A stretch of DNA of 14,443 bases from Bryobacterales bacterium (lineage in GTDB: Bacteria > Cyanobacteriota > Vampirovibrionia > Obscuribacterales > Obscuribacteraceae): NCBI GenBank assembly GCA_903970295.1, contig CAJCHQ010000694.1, forward strand, positions 1-14,443, read 5' to 3'. Under the pieces are notes generated by a model. It was given only the letters and a program-made list of their open reading frames with translations, did not search any database and was not told where the DNA came from. Of the stretch, positions 1 through 5,872 are shown piece after piece. The position numbers and the translations under genes were made by a program. Within the stretch, counting starts at the first letter, position 1. Each line of letters opens with the position of its first letter.

Positions 1-1059
1 CTTGCTGACGGAGGCCGGAGGTATACCGTACTGCGTCGCGAACTGCGCTGCCGTAAATGAAGTAGGCGTGGGCGTCGCGTTTGGGTTCCAGAAGAGCGGT
101 TTGTAGTTGCCCGGAGGGTTGCCAAAATCAGTTGCTGTCAATAATGCACCATTTGGACCGTTCACTTTGTTTTGGGTCCAAAACAGAGGCAGTGCATTAG
201 CTCTCACGATCACGTCGAACAGGAGGGGGTTGAACATCCAGTTAATGCCAACTTGCGATCCGACTGCGACACTCGAAGCCTCGAGGTTTTGTGGTTCTAG
301 AACGTTGACTCCGTTACCAGATGGGTTGCCGCCACTGGCTGGATCGTAATTCCATTTCAGGTAGTCGCTTAAAGTATGGCTGACCGGAGCATTGTTGCCA
401 GTAATCACTGTGTAACGGTTGCAGGTGTTGGTCCAATCCCATTCACGTCGGACGAATGAAACGACCGTGAAGTCATCCATCGATCCTGAGTAGTCGAATA
501 CGACGATCGAATCTACCTGGGGCAGACCACCGGTAGAACTGGCTTGAAGACCAGAAAGACCAATGTGGAAAGGCATTGCTGATAGAAATTGAGGCACGTA
601 TCCGTAACAAGCGAAGACCATGATCGCTTTGCCGTTCGGACTGCCGGCTGCCACGCTGTTAAAGTGGTTCGTCGGGTCGTTGACCGTAATCAATAGATTA
701 CAGCTGTAAGGCGTGACATTACCCAGCCCTGCTGGCGTGGACACAATGTTGGCTGTGCTCAGAGACTGACCGAGCAAGGTGCCGCGCTGAAACATATTTC
801 TGGCATAGCCGGCCGCGTTTTCCTGGGCTTGCGCCAAGGTGATACTGGAGCCTGGGCTCGTGTCGTAACTGGCGAGCATGGCTGTGCCAGTGATCGACGC
901 CGAGTCACAAGCTGCGACCAACTCTCGTTTGGCCATTTCCGCACGGCTGGCGTCGAACGCGAACAACCCGCAGAAAAGAACAAACAAGAATAAGCAGAGG
1001 ACTAAAGCCATTACGGCTACGCCCTTCTCCTTTCGCATTCTCTTTTTCTTTACTGACAT
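1..1059 (-). CDS. TadG-like protein with VWA metal-site motif (partial, C-terminus beyond window)
   Basis: An uninterrupted frame of 353 codons runs from an ATG at 1059 to the left edge, so the C-terminus is missing. A Shine-Dalgarno-like GAGG lies about 9 bases before the ATG. The N-terminus is basic (residues 1-13), followed by a hydrophobic helix at about 14-35. Next comes a stretch typical of the TadE/TadG-like N-terminal domain (DASRAEMAKRELVAACDSAS, about 37-56). A single MIDAS-type motif, DYSGSMDDF, begins at Asp189, preceded by a beta-strand-like VDSIVVF. In the family, TadG is a membrane-anchored protein of the Tad/Flp pilus machinery exposed outside the inner membrane, and some members carry a VWA domain. 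The sequence after the motif is Asn, Thr, Gly and Pro rich and does not look like a normal VWA helix. It lies 71 bases after the TadE-like gene, presumably in the same transcript. The TadG-like class is fairly sure; the exact role is not. Confidence 0.8.
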   Translation of the reverse strand, partial: MSVKKKRMRKEKGVAVMALVLCLFLFVLFCGLFAFDASRAEMAKRELVAACDSASITGTAMLASYDTSPGSSITLAQAQENAAGYARNMFQRGTLLGQSLSTANIVSTPAGLGNVTPYSCNLLITVNDPTNHFNSVAAGSPNGKAIMVFACYGYVPQFLSAMPFHIGLSGLQASSTGGLPQVDSIVVFDYSGSMDDFTVVSFVRREWDWTNTCNRYTVITGNNAPVSHTLSDYLKWNYDPASGGNPSGNGVNVLEPQNLEASSVAVGSQVGINWMFNPLLFDVIVRANALPLFWTQNKVNGPNGALLTATDFGNPPGNYKPLFWNPNATPTPTSFTAAQFATQYGIPPASVSK

Positions 1060-1130
1060 TTGCAAAACCTCTATCTTCGTTCTTTCGTACTTTCGAATTT
1101 TTCGTATTTTTCGTTTTTTTGCTAACTTCC
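1060..1130. repeat. Degenerate 8-9 bp repeat in the spacer between the TadE-like and TadG-like genes
   Basis: On the plus strand the triplet TCG recurs at 1077, 1085, 1093, 1102 and 1111, separated by T-rich and A/T-rich runs. This gives about five units resembling TTTCGTAT at 8-9 base spacing. On the transcribed (minus) strand the spacer is A-rich with regular CGAAA blocks and ends in the GAGG ribosome-binding site of the downstream gene. It may be a low-structure, translation-enhancing leader or simply slippage-generated DNA. I see no terminator hairpin here, which agrees with read-through from the TadE-like gene. Confidence 0.55.
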
Positions 1131-1724
1131 TTACTTAGTCAACCCGGGAGGGTTTTCGAATTGTTGCTGACAGCAAACGGTCACATGCAATTGGCTTCCC
1201 AGCCCAGGAATGTATGAAAACCAGGGAATGGGGATCAGCGGGTCTAATGCCGCATTCTTGATCACTACAATGAATGTGCAGATGAAGTTGTTTACGTCTG
1301 GGCACGTCGGCAGCACTGGGCCGCTGAAGTAGTTCGTCACTTGAATCTTGGCTGGGGCGTAGGTCAGACCGGGTGGTGAAGTCGGGCTAAGTGGAGTGAC
1401 ATTGATCCAAATTTCCGGTTCACCGGCTGGCCAGTGAATGCCGCCAAAGGCAGTGGCGATGTTGTTGGCTCTAGTAACCGCAGTCGAGGCAGCACCGGCA
1501 TAACTGACGCCGCCAATTGTGACTGGTTCGCATAACGTCGGCATTTTGATACCAGTGATGCAGGCTTCATTGCAAGCGAACCAGAGGAAAAAAGCCCTCA
1601 TTCCCAGGATGCCGTAATTTAGCATTGGGAAAAACAGAAAGAAAAAGAGGACATACAACGTCGTGACGTACTCCGCGGTCATTGCTCCTTTTCTATTTCT
1701 AAATTTCACAGTTTTAGTTTTCAT
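1131..1724 (-). CDS. TadE-like pseudopilin family protein
   Basis: A 197-residue protein if started at the ATG at 1724. A GTG three codons upstream (1733) is in frame, but the AGGG before it sits about 9 bases ahead of the ATG and favours the ATG. The N-terminus is basic and followed by a prepilin-like signature, KGAMTAEY, with Gly before the predicted cleavage site and Glu at the fifth position after it. A hydrophobic helix (VTTLYVLFFFLFFPML) follows, as in TadE pseudopilins processed by the TadV-type prepilin peptidase. The rest, about 150 residues, is predicted to lie outside the inner membrane; it is Pro and Cys rich and ends in a Cys-Cys pair near residue 185. The gene precedes the TadG-like gene, the usual TadE/TadG order. 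No other tad genes are visible. The partner pilin, if any, is unknown. Confidence 0.75.
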   Translation of the reverse strand: MKTKTVKFRNRKGAMTAEYVTTLYVLFFFLFFPMLNYGILGMRAFFLWFACNEACITGIKMPTLCEPVTIGGVSYAGAASTAVTRANNIATAFGGIHWPAGEPEIWINVTPLSPTSPPGLTYAPAKIQVTNYFSGPVLPTCPDVNNFICTFIVVIKNAALDPLIPIPWFSYIPGLGSQLHVTVCCQQQFENPPGLTK

Positions 1725-1777
1725 TTTTTGCACGCCCTGGCTAAGTCCATTATTTTCTCGAGATAATCAACAGAGAC

Positions 1778-1794
1778 CTGTCAAAATTTGACAG
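1778..1794. promoter_or_regulatory. 17-bp perfect palindrome upstream of the TadE-like gene (candidate operator)
   Basis: CTGTCAAA and TTTGACAG face each other across one central base, about 54 bases upstream of the TadE-like ATG and in the 157-base gap after the TPR gene. Read on the minus strand, the proximal half contains TTGACA, the sigma-70 -35 consensus, but I find no convincing -10 box at 16-18 bases. It may be a dimeric-regulator binding site or a small cruciform. A second GTTGACAGC, also on the minus strand, lies nearby at 1838-1846. Confidence 0.35.
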
Positions 1795-1881
1795 ACCATG
1801 CCTCTATTGTCCCACGCTATCATGCTTTTTTCGAAGCTGTCAACATGACTAAAGTCACGACGAGCCGACCAATTGGGGCTT

Positions 1882-2751
1882 TCAGCCACCGAGCGGTCTG
1901 ACTGATGGCAGCTCTGGAATCGTCCCACCACTAGGAGCCGAGTTCGCATCATTTGAGTCGCTGGGTGCCACATCGGGCGTTGCCGGTTGCCCTTTTTCTC
2001 TGACTAACAATGCCCGCAAACCTTTGTAGTAGGCTCCAATTGAGGGTTGTTGGCTATACTGAGCGATCAGGGCATCGCATTGCTTGATCGCTTCATCGGC
2101 TTTGCCTCTCTTAGCCAGGGTGCGAAGCAGACCACCCTTGGCTGAATGATTCTCAGGTTCGGTTTTGAGTACGGTGTTATAGGAAATATCGGCATTATCG
2201 AAAGATGATGCTTGCAGATAAGCATCTCCAAGAGTGCACCAGTCGAACGACGTTCTCTGATAACCGGGCAATCTCGGTAACTGATAGAGGATCTGCTCGA
2301 TTGCGCTTCTGGGTGAATCGTTGTGGACGAGGGCGAATGCGTAGTAACGCCTGGCTAAAATGCTGGTTGGCTCTTTTTTCAGAGCGTCGGAAATCAAGCT
2401 CAATGCTTCTTTGTTGTTGCCTTTTCCGATTTCGGCATAGACTTTCTGCGCCGTCGCAGTCATTTCGGCAGATTCTTTGACTGGGGCTTGGGTGCTTGCT
2501 GCGGTGGGATGATAGCTTTGTACGCTCTTAGGCTTCTCCGGCACGGCTGGTTTGCTATCTGCGTCGTCACTGTCGTTATCGCTCGATGTGGCAGCGGGCG
2601 TCGATGCTGCAGCTGCTGTACTCTGGGCGACGAGCTCGCCTGGTTTGTACTGCGTTGCGTTTCCGGCTTCAGCCTGGTTCGGGGGAAGTAAAAAAGACAA
2701 AGCGATTGGACACCCGATAGCCAGAAGAAAGCCAAGGGTTTTAGTAGTCAT
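1882..2751 (-). CDS. Secreted TPR-repeat protein
   Basis: A 289-residue protein starting at ATG 2751, preceded by GGGAGA at a good ribosome-binding distance. Residues 1-29 form a Sec signal peptide with a probable cleavage after AEA. Residues about 43-95 are low complexity (Ala, Ser, Thr, Pro, Asp), a likely flexible linker. From about 95 to 255 there are helical pairs with TPR character, for example WCTLGDAYLQASSFDNADIS followed by a unit containing KADEAIKQCDALI. The tail (about 256-289) is again Pro, Ser and Asp rich. TPR arrays are protein-binding scaffolds. The position upstream of the TadE/TadG-like genes on the same strand suggests a periplasmic accessory of that surface structure, comparable in idea to the TPR protein TadD of tad loci. 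Similarity to TadD is only at the level of the fold, and this protein has a signal peptide of its own. Confidence 0.75.
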   Translation of the reverse strand: MTTKTLGFLLAIGCPIALSFLLPPNQAEAGNATQYKPGELVAQSTAAAASTPAATSSDNDSDDADSKPAVPEKPKSVQSYHPTAASTQAPVKESAEMTATAQKVYAEIGKGNNKEALSLISDALKKEPTSILARRYYAFALVHNDSPRSAIEQILYQLPRLPGYQRTSFDWCTLGDAYLQASSFDNADISYNTVLKTEPENHSAKGGLLRTLAKRGKADEAIKQCDALIAQYSQQPSIGAYYKGLRALLVREKGQPATPDVAPSDSNDANSAPSGGTIPELPSVRPLGG

Positions 2752-2811
2752 AATCGTCTCCCGAAATTTGCCAAGCTATATAGTAAAACGCCCGTCCGTG
2801 CATGGATAATT

Positions 2812-2830
2812 CTACGTTCTACGAACGCAG
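2812..2830. promoter_or_regulatory. Inverted repeat between two divergent TPR genes
   Basis: CGTTC, three bases (TAC), then GAACG forms a perfect 13-bp dyad at 2815-2827. Including flanking CT and AG, it extends to 19 bp with one mismatch. It sits in the 151-base divergent gap between the start codons at 2751 and 2903, a normal place for an operator controlling one or both genes. The orientation (GTTC outside, GAAC inside) is opposite to the GAAC-N4-GTTC LexA box, so I do not call it a LexA site. Confidence 0.3.
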
Positions 2831-2902
2831 TCTGCTAGCTAAATTCCCCGTAGAGGGTAAGAAGTAACAAAACGGTCCGGGGGCGAAGCTTTCGTCAATC
2901 AG

Positions 2903-3589
2903 ATGGCTCAAACGAGCAGACATTCTCTTCTCATTCGTCAGTTGGCAATAGCCACCGCCGTGATTTGGTTGACGTGCTTTCTCTATGTCCACTCGGCCAC
3001 TAGAGAGACCGGCGGCTTCTTCAATGCCAAGGTTGCGCTCGTCGAAGAAACAAACATGCTGCTTAACGAGCTGGCCAGGACACCTGCCTCTGAACCTTTG
3101 AGTCAGGCTGATCTCGAGCGCCGTTTAGGGCTCACTTACTTCTCCTTCAAGCGCTACAAAGAGGCTGAACCGCATTTCCGAAAATGGCTTGAATTGAGCC
3201 GCAAGTATGCAACCTCCACGGCTAGAGTGACTCTGGCCCTTTCGACGACCGCCAATTTCTACCGTGACTGGCGTCACTACGAAGAGGCGGCGCATCTTTA
3301 TCGAGATGCAGAAGACCTCGATAACCGAGCTTCAGGGACAGATCCCGCACCGTTGATCCGAGATTGGAATAATTTGGGTGTCCTGGAGTTTCTCGTCGGT
3401 GCTGCTACTGCTGCTGAAGATAGGCGCCAGGAGCATTTTAAAAAGTCTGCTCAGTGGTTTGCCAAAGCGCATCAACTGACTCAAACCGTGAATCGCCACG
3501 ATTCCAGGTCGGCTTCATTGCTGAAAACAATTGAGCGCAACCAGACCGTCACTGACTATGAGTCGAGGCCACCGGTTTGGCCCGGCTGA
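2903..3589 (+). CDS. Membrane-anchored TPR-repeat protein
   Basis: A 228-residue protein with a single N-terminal hydrophobic segment at about residues 10-28 and no clear signal-peptidase site, so probably a signal anchor. The following 190 residues are helical with TPR-like units: RRLGLTYFSFKRYKEAEPHF, then one around STTANFYRDWRHYEEAAHLY, then a longer unit from about NNLGVLEFLVG to FAKAHQLTQ containing a short insertion. No catalytic motif is visible. The ribosome-binding site is weak (a G run about 20 bases upstream), so the start is less certain. It is transcribed away from the secreted TPR gene at 1882-2751. Its last 41 bases overlap the end of the convergent HTTM gene. Role unknown; a scaffold at the inner membrane is the simplest reading. 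Confidence 0.7.
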   Translation: MAQTSRHSLLIRQLAIATAVIWLTCFLYVHSATRETGGFFNAKVALVEETNMLLNELARTPASEPLSQADLERRLGLTYFSFKRYKEAEPHFRKWLELSRKYATSTARVTLALSTTANFYRDWRHYEEAAHLYRDAEDLDNRASGTDPAPLIRDWNNLGVLEFLVGAATAAEDRRQEHFKKSAQWFAKAHQLTQTVNRHDSRSASLLKTIERNQTVTDYESRPPVWPG

Positions 3590-4499
3590 TTTCGAATCGG
3601 CGGCAGCAGTCTATGAATGCGTTTATTTCTTTTGCATCAACAAAAGTGAGGAAGCCGAAGATCATCAGCCACTCGAATTGGGGAATATTCATGTGCCAGT
3701 CGAGAACCAAATGAAAAATGACAGCCAGGCAGATAATCGGATAGCGAAGCGGTTTCACCCAGATCAAAGTGCAAAACGAATATTCAAGCAAAAGCGTTCC
3801 CCAGGTGAGAAGTTGGCAGGTCCAGAGTTGATCGAAAACGAAAGGCAAAGGTAACTTTTTCAATTCGATCAGTCGAGAACTCAAATAGACTGCCGTTCCG
3901 GTTTGCCAGGATGGTCCGACAATTTTGCTATAGAAGGAATGAGCGTAAACGAAGCAGGTTTGCAGTTGCATCATGCGTTGCGGCCAGATGGCAACGATGT
4001 CGCAATGCGGCGCCAGATGTTCTTTTCTATCTTTTAATCGCTGATCGAGCGAGAGTGCTTGACCGCAACCCGAGAAGATCAACCAGAAAACCATTTGCCG
4101 CAAATATGTATCGCCCGAATTCATATTAAGAGGATCGCGATGATAAAGCGTGAGCAGGCAGATGAAGACGATGAACGTTGCCAACCTTGTTCTGAAACCG
4201 AGGACGAGGGCGCATGCCGCCAAGCTTAAGACGGCGAACAAAATGTAGACTGCGGCAGTGCTATCCGGGAAGAAATTGAGTAAATTGAGTGAAGTCATCA
4301 CTTCCAAATTTGGCAAAGATTCAGGGCGCACCATACCTTTTGGACCGTACCAAACGGTTGCGTCAGGCAGAATCAAGACAACGAACTGCAAAACCATGAT
4401 GCCGATCAGGATGCGGAAAGCACCTACAGGCAATGCTGATGATGGTGCGAACCAAAAACGATCCCAGCCATCTAGCAAAGTTCGAAGAGCCGATTTCAC
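3549..4499 (-). CDS. HTTM domain membrane protein (vitamin K gamma-carboxylase-like family)
   Basis: A 316-residue polytopic protein. It starts with a GTG at 4499 that overlaps the stop codon of the upstream gene (GTGA), with GAGG seven bases before it, a clear sign of translational coupling. The pattern is typical of HTTM (horizontally transferred transmembrane domain) proteins: an N-terminal DRFWF (13-17) followed by FRILIGIMVL, then WYGPKG (50-55), then RDPLNMNSGDTYLRQ (121-135) and SLDQ (150-153). Then comes a FVYAHSFYSK segment (183-192) before W198 and G201, the area where the family has a conserved Lys before a W-x-x-G. HTTM is shared with vitamin K-dependent gamma-glutamyl carboxylase, but most bacterial members, like this short one, have no lumenal C-terminal domain and no proven reaction. 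The gene ends inside the convergent TPR gene. The family assignment is strong; enzymatic activity is not established. Confidence 0.85.
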   Translation of the reverse strand: MKSALRTLLDGWDRFWFAPSSALPVGAFRILIGIMVLQFVVLILPDATVWYGPKGMVRPESLPNLEVMTSLNLLNFFPDSTAAVYILFAVLSLAACALVLGFRTRLATFIVFICLLTLYHRDPLNMNSGDTYLRQMVFWLIFSGCGQALSLDQRLKDRKEHLAPHCDIVAIWPQRMMQLQTCFVYAHSFYSKIVGPSWQTGTAVYLSSRLIELKKLPLPFVFDQLWTCQLLTWGTLLLEYSFCTLIWVKPLRYPIICLAVIFHLVLDWHMNIPQFEWLMIFGFLTFVDAKEINAFIDCCRRFEISRAKPVASTHSQ

Positions 4500-5053
4500 A
4501 GCAGATCCTCGGCTCTGACGCGGTAGTCGATCAGCGTCGTGACATTGGACTGCGGTGGCATTTTCATCGTCAACTTGCCTTTGAAATCCAGCGGCGGATC
4601 TGGAATTGGCGAAGAGAATTTTAAAATTGATACCATCGTCGGCGGATTTTGCCCGTCATTTACCTGGCGAGCAATGAAGCGTGCCATATCCGGTAAAAAG
4701 GCCTGCCAGCGCGGATTGGCGACATTGTCGTGACCGAACTTTCGATAGCGCTCTTTGAACATGCGCGTGAGCAAATCCAATTGCTCCATGCGCGGGTATG
4801 CCCAGAGTTCTGCAGAGCCATCTTGATGTTCGATTACGGCAAGCAGATGAATATTCTGGTCGATCGGTTTTGGCGCAAAGACTCCCCAGTCCTGGTCGAA
4901 GCCCAGAAAGGCAACATAACCTTCGGCTGCACTATATAGATTGTGCTGCCATTCAAATTGTGGGAATAATCGACAGATAATTATGAGTAGCTGAAAAGTG
5001 ACGAATGCCGAAATCAATGCCTTTCGCCAGCGCGCCCAGTCAGAGCCGCTCAT
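4496..5053 (-). CDS. Small membrane-anchored HTTM partner protein with WGVFAP motif
   Basis: A 185-residue protein starting at ATG 5053, three bases after the stop of the lipoprotein gene. One hydrophobic helix at about residues 12-30 anchors it. The rest is soluble and contains the motif DWGVFAPKP (about 55-63), followed by a strand-rich segment with IHLLAVIEHQDGSAELW. Small proteins with a W-x-x-F-A-P-x-P motif are often encoded next to HTTM genes; from memory this resembles the DUF5819-type group, which I could not check. The 4-base overlap with the HTTM gene implies co-translation and probably a physical complex. No catalytic residues are recognised. Confidence 0.65.
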   Translation of the reverse strand: MSGSDWARWRKALISAFVTFQLLIIICRLFPQFEWQHNLYSAAEGYVAFLGFDQDWGVFAPKPIDQNIHLLAVIEHQDGSAELWAYPRMEQLDLLTRMFKERYRKFGHDNVANPRWQAFLPDMARFIARQVNDGQNPPTMVSILKFSSPIPDPPLDFKGKLTMKMPPQSNVTTLIDYRVRAEDLL

Positions 5054-5056
5054 GAA

Positions 5057-5707
5057 CTATTTTCCGCCGAACTGCTTTTTGGTTTCGAGGCGAACGTCTA
5101 CTGCTTTTTTCAATTCTTTTTGCTGCAGATATGACTCTTCGAGGGCTTGATAGACTTTGTGCAGCCAATCTCGATTCATTTCTGAAGGCGCCACTTTCTT
5201 TGCATACTCAATTGATTTGGCCAGATTTTTCTCGGCTTTTTTGTAATCCTTTTTATTCAAATAGGATTTGCCTAAGTAAGAATGCACTGCGAAGAAATAG
5301 TTGGCGGGCGGTTTTTCTGCTGCGGGCGCCCCGTAATAAAGCCTGAGAGCGTCTTCGAACGTGGTAATCGCTTGATCGTCATTGTTGTTGAAATAATAGG
5401 CCTGTCCAAGTCGAGACAAATAGCGACCGAACATAACGCTATTGCCGACATCGCCTCGGGCAGCTTCCATAGAAGAATTGAGCAAATCGATCGCGTCTTT
5501 CCAGCGATCTCCTTTGAGCAGAGCTTCAGACTGTTCGAAATTGCGGTGCCAGGCTTTCGATGAAAAGTCTTGCTGAGGCGTCGGCGCCGCTGTCCCCTCG
5601 GCTGGAGTGTTGTCGCCGCTTGGTGGTGTGGCATCGGAGCAACCAGTCAAGATGCAAACGGCAAGTCCTGTGAGGAGAAGCCGCATAGGTCTGCTAGATG
5701 TTTTCAT
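5057..5707 (-). CDS. TPR-repeat lipoprotein
   Basis: I start the protein at the ATG at 5707 because a basic n-region, hydrophobic core and lipobox (LTGC, Cys at position 23) follow directly. The frame is open 39 codons further upstream (to 5824), but that stretch has no signal-peptide character. The mature protein has a short Pro, Thr and Ala rich linker and then helical TPR units. These include a unit with YLSRLGQAYYFNNNDDQAI, one with HSYLGKSYLNKKDYKKAEK, and a last one with ALEESYLQQKELKKAV. It would be an outer or inner membrane anchored scaffold. It is the first gene of a tight unit with the WGVFAP protein and the HTTM protein, so it probably serves that complex. The lipoprotein and TPR calls are secure; the partner is inferred. 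Confidence 0.75.
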   Translation of the reverse strand: MKTSSRPMRLLLTGLAVCILTGCSDATPPSGDNTPAEGTAAPTPQQDFSSKAWHRNFEQSEALLKGDRWKDAIDLLNSSMEAARGDVGNSVMFGRYLSRLGQAYYFNNNDDQAITTFEDALRLYYGAPAAEKPPANYFFAVHSYLGKSYLNKKDYKKAEKNLAKSIEYAKKVAPSEMNRDWLHKVYQALEESYLQQKELKKAVDVRLETKKQFGGK

Positions 5708-5846
5708 TTTCACCCGTCCCGGTCGCTTTACATGTGTTGGAAAAGACGATTTCCAAATCTTACTCACATCCTTTTTACCATAATTGAAACCAAATTCCTG
5801 TCCTTTCCTGTTAGCAAAGTGCAAATTCTTCTTGCACCACGAGCGG

Positions 5847-5860
5847 TGACAAGGCTGTCA
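5847..5860. promoter_or_regulatory. Small inverted repeat upstream of the TPR lipoprotein gene
   Basis: TGACA and TGTCA flank a four-base loop (AGGC) in the gap between the end of the MFS-like gene and the lipoprotein start. On the minus strand it reads TTGACA then TGTCA, similar to the TTGACAG elements at 1778-1794 and 1838-1846. There is no T-run, so it is not an intrinsic terminator. A weak operator or part of a promoter are both possible. Confidence 0.2.
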
Positions 5861-5872
5861 ACTGGCGACTGG

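Noticed and set aside
878..1138. Open plus-strand frame of 86 codons over the start of the TadG-like gene
   Set aside because: It is antisense to the TadG-like N-terminus and its C-terminal half is simply the translation of the T-rich spacer repeat (Phe and Arg rich).
1778..1794. Palindrome as an intrinsic terminator of the upstream TPR gene
   Set aside because: The stem is A/T-rich, has a one-base centre and no T-tract after it on the minus strand.
2815..2827. Dyad as a LexA (SOS) box
   Set aside because: The half-sites are in the opposite order to GAAC-N4-GTTC and the spacing is three bases, not four.
5708..5824. 39-codon upstream extension of the TPR lipoprotein frame
   Set aside because: It would place a polar segment ahead of the signal peptide and lipobox, which does not fit export. 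The ATG at 5707 fits the signal peptide.
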